This document shows positions 16,731-25,745 of a stretch of DNA of 64,000 nucleotides, in pieces. Location of the stretch: positions 9,110 through 73,109 of the forward strand of contig CAYMQB010000009.1 of NCBI GenBank assembly GCA_964392665.1, in the 5' to 3' direction. The number at the start of each line of letters is the position of its first letter. Position 1 is the first letter of the stretch. The translations under genes and the position numbers were made by a program. Source of the stretch: CAYMQB01 sp964392665. GTDB lineage: Bacteria; Hydrothermota; E44-bin80. Below the pieces are notes generated by a model that did not search any database, was not told where the DNA came from, and saw nothing but the letters and a program-made list of their open reading frames with translations.

Positions 16731-17344
16731 CGCTTGTCCCATCCCGAGGCTTCTCTTATTTTTCTCATATGGGGAATATCTATCAATCTTTTTACTGCGA
16801 GAACGCAGAGCAGCATGATGGTTAAAATTATTTCCTTAAGATCTTTCTTAAATAGCGGCATCCATAGAATGGGTAAACTTGCAATTCCGAACGTCATGGA
16901 GAAAAGATAGTATCTTTTGATAAAGAAAAGAAAAAGCATTAAAGTAAGAGCTGCAAGCGTTGGATAAGGGAAAAGCCCGAAAAGAAAACCAAGTGTTGTG
17001 GCAATACCTTTTCCTCCTTTGAATTTCAAAAACACAGGGAAATCGTGTCCGAGTATAACGGCGAAACCTGCAACAAAAGCAATATTCATAGGCAAACCGA
17101 AGATACTACAGATAAAAGCAACAGCATAGCCCTTGGAAAAATCAAGTAATGCAACAGCGATACCGTATGGTTTACCAATTGTGTGAAGCACATTTCTTGC
17201 TCCGACATTTCCTTCACCCGCATATCTGATATCGACATTCCTTGCAATCTTGGATATTATGAATGCAAACGGAATATCGCCGATAAGATATGAAGCTACA
17301 ATGACTGCAAGGTAAAATGCAAAATTATTTCCTAAGTTAATAAT
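16727..17344 (-). CDS. plsY: Acyl-phosphate:glycerol-3-phosphate acyltransferase PlsY, probable ATT start
   Basis: PlsY acylates glycerol-3-phosphate at the membrane in phospholipid synthesis. The frame shows the family motifs in order: ASYLIGDIPFAFII, GEGNVGARNVLH (normally GSGNxGATN), DFSKG, LGHDFPVFLKFKGGKGIAT, and RLIDIPH. These motifs begin upstream of the first ATG/GTG/TTG codon (GTG at 17191), which would cut off the first motif. An in-frame stop lies upstream, so the only reasonable start is ATT at 17342-17344 or the next codon. GGGGAGG sits 8 nt before it. With that start the protein has a normal 205 residues. Confidence 0.8.
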   Translation of the reverse strand: MINLGNNFAFYLAVIVASYLIGDIPFAFIISKIARNVDIRYAGEGNVGARNVLHTIGKPYGIAVALLDFSKGYAVAFICSIFGLPMNIAFVAGFAVILGHDFPVFLKFKGGKGIATTLGFLFGLFPYPTLAALTLMLFLFFIKRYYLFSMTFGIASLPILWMPLFKKDLKEIILTIMLLCVLAVKRLIDIPHMRKIREASGWDKR

Positions 17345-18005
17345 TGGTACTTCCTCCCCTTTTGTTTTTCACCTTTTTTGTTTTCGGATTTACAATTACC
17401 TTTTTGGTTTTTTCTATCGTAATTTGCTTTTCTCCACTTGCCTTTTCCTTTTTTATCTTTACTTTTTTCTCTACTGCAACTTTCTTTACTTTGTTTTTCT
17501 CAAGATAAACTGGTCTTAACTTTGCCATTCTCTGGTGAATACTTGCTATTTCTTTGTGCAACTCAGCAATTTGCTTATTTTCCTCTGCCCGTTGTTTACC
17601 TTTTAGAGTTTTTGATTCTTCTTTTCTTCTATCGATTTCGTTTTTGATATCTTCGATTCTTTTATCGAGGTCATCTATCTTTTGTAACGATTGTTTCTTC
17701 TTCTCTTTTGTCAGAGCAAATCGCTTTTCGGCTTCTATTTTTTTCTGATTCAGTTTTCTTTTCCTGAAAAAGTGATACCATCTTAGAGTTTTTCTATTTT
17801 CATTTAAGGAAACAATCTCATCATTCGCAGAGGTTAGAGCGTCCTCTGCATTTCTCAAGCTTTGTGTTTCACTGTCAAGAGCTTCACTGTAAATTTTGGT
17901 TTCTTCAGAAATTTCATCAAGATTTCTTTTGCTACGACCATACGATTCGCAAAAAAGAAATAAAAGAAGAGATGCAGTTAACAAAATAAATTTACTTCGA
18001 TTCAT
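17337..18005 (-). CDS. Exported coiled-coil protein
   Basis: A 222-residue protein with a Sec signal (FILLTASLLLFLFCESYG). Residues 30-165 are almost entirely charged and helical with heptad-like spacing, and a Lys-rich tail follows. AGGAGG precedes the ATG. I do not recognise a family. It overlaps the start of plsY by 8 nt, so the two are co-transcribed. A periplasmic scaffolding role is possible, but that is only inference from the shape of the sequence. Confidence 0.5.
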   Translation of the reverse strand: MNRSKFILLTASLLLFLFCESYGRSKRNLDEISEETKIYSEALDSETQSLRNAEDALTSANDEIVSLNENRKTLRWYHFFRKRKLNQKKIEAEKRFALTKEKKKQSLQKIDDLDKRIEDIKNEIDRRKEESKTLKGKQRAEENKQIAELHKEIASIHQRMAKLRPVYLEKNKVKKVAVEKKVKIKKEKASGEKQITIEKTKKVIVNPKTKKVKNKRGGSTNY

Positions 18006-18076
18006 TTTTCCTCCTTAGTTTAATTCGTTAACTCTGTTTTTATGTTTTTCAATATTATTTATGACAGTAACTTGCA

Positions 18077-19051
18077 TCAATTTGTATTGAAACGTTTAAA
18101 GAAATTTAGGAAGTTTTCTCCAAGTATTTTTCTAATTTCTTTTTCTTTGTAACCACTTTTTAAAAGCGCTTCCGTTAGATATGGAAGTTTTCCTGCATCC
18201 TCGAGGTTTTTTACTCTGTTGGACATTCCATCGAAATCCGAGCCGAGTGCTATGACGTTTAATCCGCCAACATCTCTTATACGGTTGATGTGAGCGACAA
18301 CATCGCTTATCCTTACAGGGATTTTTCTTGAGATATATTTAGGGAGAAAGAATATGCCGATTAAGCCACGTCTTTCTGCAATTGCTTTTATTTGTTTATC
18401 ATTTAGATTTCTTTTATTATTCTTGACGCTATAGGCACCGGTATGTGTGGAGACGAAGGGAAGGTCAGTGTTCTCATACACATCCCAGAAGGTTTTCTCC
18501 GAAGAATGAGCTATATCGATAACCATCTTTAGTTTTCCCATTTCGTGAATGACATCTTTGCCGAAACTTGAAAGCCCATTATGGGGTTTGGTTCTATCGA
18601 GTGCTGCATCACCTATGCGGTTGGACTTATTCCAGGTAAGTGTCATAATTCTCACTCCGAGCCTATAAAAATTCCTTAGCAGTTCAAGACTTCCCTCTAT
18701 AGCATCTCCTCCCTCAATGGAAATGAGAATACCAATCTTTGCTTTCTTAAGATTCTTTATCTGCCTTGAGGTTTTTACCAGTGTGAACTCTTCATGTTTT
18801 TTTGTGAGCATGATTATCGAATCAATAAGCACCATTGCCCTTCTTGCACAATGATTCGGCGCATATTTGGGGTTTATCCACGCTGCAAATACCTGGAGGT
18901 TGACGCTTCCTCTTAGGAGTTTAGGAATATCTATTTGCGTATTAGCATTGTCCTTTCTTATATCAGCGCCTTCAAGGATTTTGCCTATGGTGTCGCAGTG
19001 CAAGTCTGCGATAAAGGTTTTTTTATGGATATTTTCGGTGTATTTATTCAT
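18077..19051 (-). CDS. Membrane dipeptidase-type (renal dipeptidase, M19) hydrolase
   Basis: This 324-residue metal-dependent amidohydrolase shows the M19 ligands: HCD near residue 19, the bridging Glu in ISIEGGDAIEG, His in DIAHSS, His in STHTGAYS, and Asp in ALGSDFDG. It should hydrolyse dipeptides. No signal peptide is seen, so it may act in the cytosol. The ATG at 19051 lies 6 nt after a -10 box and has no Shine-Dalgarno sequence. It is divergent from secA. Confidence 0.87.
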   Translation of the reverse strand: MNKYTENIHKKTFIADLHCDTIGKILEGADIRKDNANTQIDIPKLLRGSVNLQVFAAWINPKYAPNHCARRAMVLIDSIIMLTKKHEEFTLVKTSRQIKNLKKAKIGILISIEGGDAIEGSLELLRNFYRLGVRIMTLTWNKSNRIGDAALDRTKPHNGLSSFGKDVIHEMGKLKMVIDIAHSSEKTFWDVYENTDLPFVSTHTGAYSVKNNKRNLNDKQIKAIAERRGLIGIFFLPKYISRKIPVRISDVVAHINRIRDVGGLNVIALGSDFDGMSNRVKNLEDAGKLPYLTEALLKSGYKEKEIRKILGENFLNFFKRFNTN

Positions 19052-19057
19052 TTTCTT

Positions 19058-19086
19058 TTCTTACAACAAAACCGTTCATTTGTCAA
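19058..19086 (-). promoter_or_regulatory. Leaderless-type promoter of the dipeptidase gene
   Basis: TTGACA (19081-19086), a 17-bp spacer and TAAGAA (19058-19063) end 6 nt before the ATG on the minus strand. Transcription would start at or within one base of the start codon. Confidence 0.65.
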
Positions 19087-19111
19087 TGAAAAAGACTTGG
19101 GAATTTTTCAC

Positions 19112-19140
19112 TTGAAAAAATCACATTTTGAGTTTATAAT
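19112..19140 (+). promoter_or_regulatory. secA promoter
   Basis: TTGAAA (19112-19117) and consensus TATAAT (19135-19140) are separated by 17 bp. AAAGGAG at 19166-19172 lies in the roughly 40-nt leader before the secA ATG. It is back-to-back with the dipeptidase promoter. Confidence 0.8.
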
Positions 19141-19183
19141 AGTTGAAAGAAGTTTATGGAAACGGAAAGGAGAATATAGGTAA

Positions 19184-22100
19184 ATGCCGAAGATACTGAA
19201 TAAGTTGTTTGGAACGAGAAACGAAAGAATACTAAAATCTCTGGTTGTTCAGGTAGAAGCAATCAATGCTCAGTTTGAAAAATTCAAGGATTTAACCGAA
19301 GATGAATTTCCTAAAAAAACCGAGGAATTCAAGGAACGATTAAAATCAGATGAAACTGTCGATGATTTGATGGTTGAAGCATTTGCCCTTGTGAAGGCTG
19401 CGACGTTTAAATTACTTGGTAGGAAATGGGATGTAACCGGGATTGAAAAAGAATGGGATATGGTGCCATTTGATGTTCAGCTTATGGGAGCTATAATTCT
19501 GCATCAGGGGAAAATAGCTGAGATGGCAACCGGTGAAGGAAAAACGCTGGTTGCTACTATGCCCCTGTATTTGAATGCTATTACCGGCAATGGGACACAT
19601 CTTGTTACAGTCAATGATTACCTTGCACGGAGGGATAAAGAATGGATGGGGAAGGTATACGAATTGCTTGGGCTTACTATAGGAGTTATTCAAGCTGGAA
19701 TGAGTCCTGATGAGAGAAGAATTCAATATAACTCCGATATTGTTTACGGAACTAACAATGAATTTGGTTTTGATTATCTCAGAGATAATATGTCCATTGT
19801 TCCCGAACACAGAGTCCAGAGAGGACACTTCTATGCAATCGTTGATGAGGTCGATAGTGTTTTGATAGATGAAGCAAGGACTCCTCTGATAATTTCCGGA
19901 GCGGTTGAACATTCTACACACAAGTATGACAAGTGGAAACCAAGGGTGGAAAGACTGTATAGAGCTCAAATTCCTTTTGTTAATAAACTTGCAGCCGAAG
20001 GGGAAGCGTTGCTCACGGAAGGGAAGGAAAAAGAAGCGAGTTATAAGCTTCTTCAGGCAAAAAGAGGTGCGCCAAAGAACAAAAAACTTATAAAATTGGA
20101 AAAAGAAAAGGGTGTTCTTAAGATGACAGAAGCACTTGAACTTGAACTTATGAGGGATAAAAAACTCCACGAGATTGATGAGGATCTTTACTATAGCATA
20201 GATGAACGTGGAAACACAGTAAGTCTTTCTGAAAAGGGAATGAAGTTTCTTTCGCCTGATGATCCTGATTTTTTCAAACTGCCTGACCTTGCCGAGCAAA
20301 TTGGTGAGATTGATAGGAATGAGGATTTGAGCCCGCGTGAGAGGGCTGTGGAGAAAGAAAGAATACACAGGGATTATGCGGAAAAAAGCGAAGAGAACAG
20401 AAACGTTCAAAATCTCTTGAAGGCTTATGAACTTTTCAAAAAAGATGACGAATATGTTATAATGGAAGGAAAAGTTGTCATTGTTGATGAATTCACGGGT
20501 AGGTTGATGCCTGGAAGAAGGTTTTCGGAAGGACTTCATCAAGCACTCGAAGCAAAGGAAGGTGTTACTATTGAAAAGGAAACTCAAACACTTGCTACAA
20601 TTACCTTGCAAAACTATTTTAGAATGTACGAGAAACTTGCGGGTATGACTGGAACAGCCGAGACGGAAGCAGGTGAGTTCATGGAAATATATAAGCTCGA
20701 GACCGTTGTAATTCCCACAAATAAACCTGTCAGACGCATCGACTATGATGATGTTATTTTCAAGACGAAGAGAGAGAAATATAATGCAGTGATTGAAGAA
20801 ATTATAAAAATGAATGAAATGAAAAGACCTATGTTAGTAGGAACGGTTTCCGTCGATGTATCGGAAACGCTCAGTAGGATATTGAAAAGGAAAGGAGTCA
20901 AGCATCACGTTCTTAATGCAAAACAGCACCAAAGAGAAGCAGAAATAGTGTCCTTTGCCGGTGAACCAGGTATGGTTACCATAGCGACAAATATGGCAGG
21001 TCGAGGAACCGACATTAAACTGGGTAAGGATGTTGTAAAATGCAAATGGTGCAATATACTCTTTGATTCTGATGAAGGGAAATATGATGCCGTTATGGAG
21101 AAGAAGTGTCGACAGGATATGCCCTGCGGGCTTCACATTATAGGAACATCGAGACATGAATCAAGACGAATAGACAGGCAGCTGCGGGGGAGGTCGGGTA
21201 GACAGGGTGATCCAGGTTCCACGCGTTTCTACTTAAGCCTTGAAGATGACCTTATGAGATTGTTTGGTTCGGATAAACTGGTGGCAATCATGGATAGAAT
21301 TGGAATGGAGGACAATAAGCCGATAATCCAGAATAGATTTGTAACGAAACGGATTGAAGGAGCCCAGACGACTGTCGAGAGAATGAATTTTGGGATAAGG
21401 AAGAGGTTACTTGACTATGACGATGTAATGAATAAGCAGAGAGAGGTCATTTACGGAATGCGCAACGAAGCGCTGGATAGAAAAAATCTGAAAGAGAAAA
21501 TTTCTGGAATGCTCGATGAGATTATCGATGACATTGTAGATACATATACGGATCCGAGGGAAAATCCCGAAACGTGGGATTGGGAGAAACTGCGAGAAGA
21601 ATTACTGAATATTTTCTTAGTTGATTGGAAAATAAAAAGAGATGAGGTAGAAACACTGAAAACCGAAATTCTAAGGGGAGACCTTAAGAAGGTTGCAAGG
21701 GAATTATACGATGAAAAAGAGGAACTGATTGGTGAATTAAGGATGAGAGAGGTCGAGAGAGCCATTGTGCTTCAGGTCATAGACAATCAGTGGAGAGATC
21801 ATCTATATGAACTCGATGCGCTAAAACAGGGGATCGGTTTGAGAGGATATGCACACAAGGACCCACTTGTCGAATATAAGAGGGAATCGTTTCGGATGTT
21901 TGAGGAATTGCTGGGCAGGATAACCGACGATGTTGTGAAATTCCTTTACAGAATGAGAATAGAATCGCCTAATGCTCCTAAACTCACGAAGGTTGAGGGT
22001 GTGTCTATGAAAGCCGATGCAGGTTCAACGATTTCTAAAGCAAAAAAGAAACCGGTTGCGGTTGGTAATCCGCAGAGAAGTGTGAGTGCAAAGATCCAGC

Positions 22101-22252
22101 AGAAGATTGGTAGTTCTATGAGCGAAGGGGATAAAAAATTCCTGCAGGTTTACGAAGAAATGAGGAAGAAAGGGCAAAAAGTTGGCAGGAATGACCCTTG
22201 CCCATGTGGAAGTGGCAAAAAGTTCAAAAAGTGCCACGGGAAATATTTGTAG
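19184..22252 (+). CDS. secA: Preprotein translocase ATPase SecA, FCB-type insertion
   Basis: SecA drives export through SecYEG. The 1022-residue protein has Walker A in MATGEGKTL (about 107), VDEVDSVLIDEARTPL, the helicase motifs TNMAGRGTDI and RQLRGRSGRQGD, the C-terminal scaffold, and a final zinc-binding CPCGSGKKFKKCH. It is over 100 residues longer than typical SecA. Extra sequence lies at about residues 245-375, between the DEAD-type segment and EEYVIMEGK-like DDEYVIMEGKVVIVDEF. An insert at this place is known in Bacteroidetes/Chlorobi-related SecA. A small extra Cys pair (KCKWCNIL) occurs near residue 620. Confidence 0.96.
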   Translation: MPKILNKLFGTRNERILKSLVVQVEAINAQFEKFKDLTEDEFPKKTEEFKERLKSDETVDDLMVEAFALVKAATFKLLGRKWDVTGIEKEWDMVPFDVQLMGAIILHQGKIAEMATGEGKTLVATMPLYLNAITGNGTHLVTVNDYLARRDKEWMGKVYELLGLTIGVIQAGMSPDERRIQYNSDIVYGTNNEFGFDYLRDNMSIVPEHRVQRGHFYAIVDEVDSVLIDEARTPLIISGAVEHSTHKYDKWKPRVERLYRAQIPFVNKLAAEGEALLTEGKEKEASYKLLQAKRGAPKNKKLIKLEKEKGVLKMTEALELELMRDKKLHEIDEDLYYSIDERGNTVSLSEKGMKFLSPDDPDFFKLPDLAEQIGEIDRNEDLSPRERAVEKERIHRDYAEKSEENRNVQNLLKAYELFKKDDEYVIMEGKVVIVDEFTGRLMPGRRFSEGLHQALEAKEGVTIEKETQTLATITLQNYFRMYEKLAGMTGTAETEAGEFMEIYKLETVVIPTNKPVRRIDYDDVIFKTKREKYNAVIEEIIKMNEMKRPMLVGTVSVDVSETLSRILKRKGVKHHVLNAKQHQREAEIVSFAGEPGMVTIATNMAGRGTDIKLGKDVVKCKWCNILFDSDEGKYDAVMEKKCRQDMPCGLHIIGTSRHESRRIDRQLRGRSGRQGDPGSTRFYLSLEDDLMRLFGSDKLVAIMDRIGMEDNKPIIQNRFVTKRIEGAQTTVERMNFGIRKRLLDYDDVMNKQREVIYGMRNEALDRKNLKEKISGMLDEIIDDIVDTYTDPRENPETWDWEKLREELLNIFLVDWKIKRDEVETLKTEILRGDLKKVARELYDEKEELIGELRMREVERAIVLQVIDNQWRDHLYELDALKQGIGLRGYAHKDPLVEYKRESFRMFEELLGRITDDVVKFLYRMRIESPNAPKLTKVEGVSMKADAGSTISKAKKKPVAVGNPQRSVSAKIQQKIGSSMSEGDKKFLQVYEEMRKKGQKVGRNDPCPCGSGKKFKKCHGKYL

Positions 22253-22259
22253 GTTTATC

Positions 22260-22403
22260 GGGGTCAGGTCTCAACATTTGACATTTAATGTCCATCAGAT
22301 AATTCAAAACAACAGAAAAACTCGACACAAAAGACTAAACTAAATATTTACTGAGTTTTTTGAACTGGGAAAAAGCAAGTGTCAAATGTTGAGACCTGAC
22401 CCC
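22260..22403. mobile_element. MITE-like element with 24-bp perfect terminal inverted repeats
   Basis: The left end (22260-22283) begins GGGGTCAGGTCTCAACATTT and the right end (22380-22403) is its exact 24-bp complement. The 144-bp element has no coding capacity and starts 8 nt after the secA stop. Its long palindromic ends resemble the boundaries left by IS200/REP-associated tyrosine transposases. No transposase gene is in the window. Confidence 0.75.
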
Positions 22404-22411
22404 TAAGTTTC

Positions 22412-22555
22412 CTACTTTTTTTCTGGTAGGGGACGAATGCTGTAACTGCCACATTTCGGGCAGAACCTCTCTTCGGCAACACCTTTCTCATAATGTCCTA
22501 AAAACTCATGTCCGCACCGCATACACTTCATCTTACAGTTGTTTTTTTCAGCCAT
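22412..22555 (-). CDS. Small zinc-ribbon protein (47 residues)
   Basis: An ATG at 22553-22555 follows AAAGGAG closely and opens a 47-residue frame ending with TAG at 22412. The product has two Cys pairs, CMRCGHEF and FCPKCGSYSI, about 20 residues apart, which is a minimal rubredoxin-like or zinc-ribbon knuckle as in small rRNA- or regulator-associated ribbons. It is too short to assign. The gene begins 9 nt beyond the MITE-like element and has one of the best ribosome sites in the window, so I think it is real. Confidence 0.65.
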   Translation of the reverse strand: MAEKNNCKMKCMRCGHEFLGHYEKGVAEERFCPKCGSYSIRPLPEKK

Positions 22556-22568
22556 TTTTCTCCTTTCC

Positions 22569-22693
22569 TAACAGGGAATATAAGAGATTCAAAGAGATTT
22601 AGTTTTATCATTAACAGGGAATTTAAGAGATTTAAAGAGATTTAGTTTTATCATTAACAGGGAATTTAAGAGATTTAAAGAGATTTTTCATTT
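22569..22693. repeat. 43-bp tandem repeat, about 2.9 units
   Basis: Units start at 22569, 22612 and 22655. Each reads TAACAGGGAATTTAAGAGAT followed by TTAAAGAGATTTAGTTTTAT with minor changes. The first 30 bp belong to the same CAGGGA...AAGAGA...AAGAGAT motif family that flanks the GxxExxY gene and lies inside both dispersed-repeat copies. Confidence 0.85.
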
Positions 22694-22708
22694 TTGACTT
22701 TTTCTTAT

Positions 22709-23197
22709 TCATGTTTTTATATCTCTTATATTCTCTTCCAGTCCCTGTGATTCGGCTTTTGATTCAAGAGACTTAAAGAATTTTTCATTTTCTAGACTTA
22801 GACCTTCTTTTTCTATTTGATAGAAATTGTCAAACCTCTTAAATTGCAATTTTTTCTTTGCAAAATTTACCAGGAATCCAATTAGAATCTCAGTTACTCT
22901 TAATTGCGAGATCAACTGAGCCTTGTTATCCTCATTCAGTTCCTTTACTGCTTTAACTTCAATAATTACTCGATCTTCAACTATTAAATCGGGAACATAC
23001 ATACCAACTTTCTGATTGTCATATATAACAGGAAATTGTTTTTCTGAAGTAACATTGAAGTCCTTGCTTAATTCAATGGAAAGAGCATTGTGATATGGTT
23101 TTTCTAACAAACCTGGTCCCAGTTCTCTATGGACTTTGTAGAAGCTCCTGATAATTTTATCGGTTATATCTCTATACTGCGAATCATCCCATTTCAT
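22709..23197 (-). CDS. GxxExxY family protein (PD-(D/E)XK-like)
   Basis: The 162-residue protein carries the family name motif GLLEKPYHNAL near residue 33. It also has VPDLIVEDRVIIEVKAV, which fits the D...ExK core of PD-(D/E)XK nucleases, and RVTEILIGFLVNF. Family members are widespread and unassigned. Its last dozen codons are written in a repeat motif copy (22715-22750), and a second copy in the same orientation stands just upstream of the gene (23265-23301). This suggests the gene was inserted into, or moved with, the repeat. Confidence 0.75.
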   Translation of the reverse strand: MKWDDSQYRDITDKIIRSFYKVHRELGPGLLEKPYHNALSIELSKDFNVTSEKQFPVIYDNQKVGMYVPDLIVEDRVIIEVKAVKELNEDNKAQLISQLRVTEILIGFLVNFAKKKLQFKRFDNFYQIEKEGLSLENEKFFKSLESKAESQGLEENIRDIKT

Positions 23198-23264
23198 CGC
23201 TACATATTGATTTGTTTTTGAGTATAATTGATGTATTAATCAGCTATTTTGTGAAGCTGTGTAA

Positions 23265-23301
23265 TTTTACATCTCTTATATTCTCTTCTAGTCCCTGTTG
23301 A
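23265..23301 (-). repeat. Direct repeat flanking the GxxExxY gene
   Basis: TTTTACATCTCTTATATTCT followed by CTTCTAGTCCCTGTTGA matches 22715-22750 at all but two or three positions. One copy lies upstream of the gene and the other encodes its C-terminus, both in the same orientation. Confidence 0.75.
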
Positions 23302-23303
23302 TA

Positions 23304-25745
23304 TTATTTTTTCGCTTTTTTCTTTTTCTCTCTTGCTTCTTTCTTCTCCCTTTCTTGCTTTAGTATTTTCTTGGTTTCTTCTATCTCTTCTTTGGTTACG
23401 TTCTTTCTCATCTCTTCAAGTTCTTTCATTACTTTTGCGAACTTTGCTCCCTCACTTGCTGCAATCCATTCGAGCTGCAGTCTTTCGGGTCTTATACCGA
23501 GCTTTTGAAGTTTATTCCAAAGTTTTTCTATCCTTAACTGGGCCCATCTGTTTGCATTTATGTATTTGCAATCCGCATAGTGGCACCCGGAGACGAGAAC
23601 TATGGGAGCACCGAGTTCAAAAGCACGAAGTACGAATTTTTCGTCGACGCGACCGCTGCACATTGTTCTGATAATCCTGCATGTATCAGGATACTCAAAT
23701 CGGGAGATACCGGCAAAGTCAGCGCCAGCATACGAGCACCAGTTGCAGGCAAATACGATGAACTTTTCTTTCGGTTTGTCTTCAAGATGATTTTCTACCA
23801 TAGATAGTAGCTGCTTGTCTGTGAAGTGTTTCATAGTGATTGCATCGAAAGGACATTCAGCCGAACAGGCACCGCAACCATGGCAGGCAGCTTCGATAAC
23901 TTCTGCAGGTATTCTTTTCTTAATATCTACCGTTATCGCAGAATACGGACAAACCTTAGCGCAGATACCGCAGATGGTGCATTTTTCAGTATCGACACTT
24001 GCCGTTATAGCTTGCACCTTTACCTTTCCCTGGCTCATGAGTATCTCTGCTTTTGCAGCAGCTGCTCCTGCCTGTTGAACACTCTCTCTCACATCCTTGG
24101 GTGACTCCGCACATCCGGCAAGGAAGACACCGGCAGTAGGTGCCTCAACAGGTTTCAGTTTGGCATGCTGCTCCATTAAAAAACCATCGGGGCTTGTTGT
24201 TAATGTAAGAAATTTTCTTATTATTTTGGTGTCCTCCCTTGGAACAATACCAGTTGCAAGAACGACCATTTCTACCTCATGTTGTTCAACCTTTCCGGTT
24301 GTTGTATCCTCAACCGTTAGAATAAGATTTTTTGTTTTTGGGTCCTCCTCTATCTCACCGGGAATACCTCTTATATATAGTGACCCATGTTCCTTACTTC
24401 TTTCCAAAAAGTCTTCAAATCCCTTACCGAAAGTGCGCATATCCATATAGAATACCTTCGACTGTATATCGGCTGAATATTCGCTTAAAAGCAGAGTTTC
24501 TTTGATGGTATTCATACAGCAGATGTTACTGCAGTAAGGATTTCCTTTCTTCTTCGAGCGAGAACCGACACATTGCACGAAACCGACTGTTTTGGGCATT
24601 TTCCTGTCGGAGGGTCGAATAATGTTTCCGTCCAATGGACCTGTTGGTCCCATTAATCGTTCGAATTCCATACTTGTAAGGACATTTTCGTATTTTGTGT
24701 AACCGTATTCATCATGTTCTGTCGGGTCATACATATCTATTCCGGGCGAAGCTATAATTGTTCCTACCTCTATTTCTATAATTTCATCCTTCATATCATA
24801 GTTTATCGCGTGCGGTTCGCAAGCATCAGCGCACTTACCGCAGGCTAAGGGGAAGTTACCAAGACAGGAATTTATGTCGATAAGATATGTTGATGGAACC
24901 GCTTGTGGAAATGGCATATATATTGCCTTTCTCGAAGAGAACCCCATCTGGAATTCGTCAGGAACGACAACCGGACATACATCCAGACAATCCTCGCAGG
25001 CGGTGCAGAGATTCTCATCCACATACCTGGCTTTTTTCCTGATCTTTACCTTAAATTCACCGATATGACCCGATACATCTTCAATCTCTGAGTAAGTGAG
25101 CAATGTAATGTTGGGATGTCGACCGACATCCATCATCCTCGGACCGAGGATTCATATTGCTCAGTCCATACTGGGGTAAACTTTGTCCAGTTGTGCCATT
25201 TTGCCACCAAGCGTAGGGCTTTTCTCAACCAGATAAACCGGATATCCGGCGTCGGCTAAATCAAGAGCTGCCTGCATTCCGGCAGCACCACCACCGATAA
25301 CCAGGGCTGCTTTGGTGACAGGTAGTTCTACCTCAACCTGGGGTTTTAGAAGTCTTGTTTTGGCAACAGCTGCTCTGATGATATCCTTTGCTTTTTCCGT
25401 AGCTCTTTTTTTATCAGTGTGAACCCAGGAACAATGCTCCCTGATATTTGCCATCTCCATCAGATATGGATTAATACCTGCTTCACTCACACAGTTTCTA
25501 AATGTGGGTTCATGCATTAGTGGTGTACAAGAGGCGATTACGACTTTATCAAGCTTCTGTTCTTTGATGGCCTTTTTTACTTCTTCCTGACCGGGCTCAG
25601 AGCATGTGTATTTATTTTTCACAGAGAATGCAACACCAGAAAGTTTTTTTGAAAATTCTACAAGTTCATCACAGTCTACTGTTGCAGCAATGTTTACACC
25701 GCATTCGCAGACAAAGACACCTATCCTTAAATCGTCTTTGAGCAA
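23304..25745 (-). CDS. hdrA: HdrA-MvhD fusion selenoprotein with two selenocysteines (HdrA1)
   Basis: This 813-residue FAD/Fe-S subunit should be the electron-bifurcating core of a heterodisulfide reductase-type complex. In order it has an N-terminal Cys domain (VFVCECGVNIAATVDC), a Rossmann segment GGGAAGMQAALDLA (about 155), an inserted ferredoxin domain (CTACEDCLDVCP, about 246), the second nucleotide domain, C-terminal CTICGICAKVCP and CHGCGACSAECP (about 593-625), and a fused MvhD domain (FACNWCSYAGAD, MCSGR, CHYADC). Two in-frame UGA codons, residues 195 (25161-25163) and 198 (25152-25154), give PSMD-U-AI-U-ILGPRM, exactly the conserved CxxC place. Reading resumes without frame change. 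The start is TTG right after the hdrB stop, with AAGGGGG upstream. Confidence 0.88.
25114..25131 (-). promoter_or_regulatory. SECIS-like hairpin 2 of hdrA1
   Basis: On the minus strand GGATGTCGGTCGACATCC forms a 7-bp stem with a GGTC loop, starting 20 nt after UGA198. The identical hairpin follows the single UGA of hdrA2 at the same distance. The bases also encode the conserved MDVGRHP, so part of the match could be protein constraint. Confidence 0.6.
25135..25151 (-). promoter_or_regulatory. SECIS-like hairpin 1 of hdrA1
   Basis: On the minus strand ATCCTCGGTCCGAGGAT forms a 6-bp stem with a GGTCC loop. It begins 9 nt after UGA195 and immediately after UGA198. A GGUC-type apical loop is what bacterial SECIS elements present to SelB. 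Confidence 0.65.

Noticed and set aside
22569..22693. 43-bp repeats as a CRISPR array
   Set aside because: The units are contiguous without unique spacers of CRISPR size, and no cas genes are present.
25152..25163. hdrA1, hdrA2 and selD read as frameshifted or broken pseudogenes
   Set aside because: All interruptions are UGA only, sit exactly at family Cys/Sec positions, keep the reading frame, and are followed by hairpins. Random decay would not give this pattern three times.
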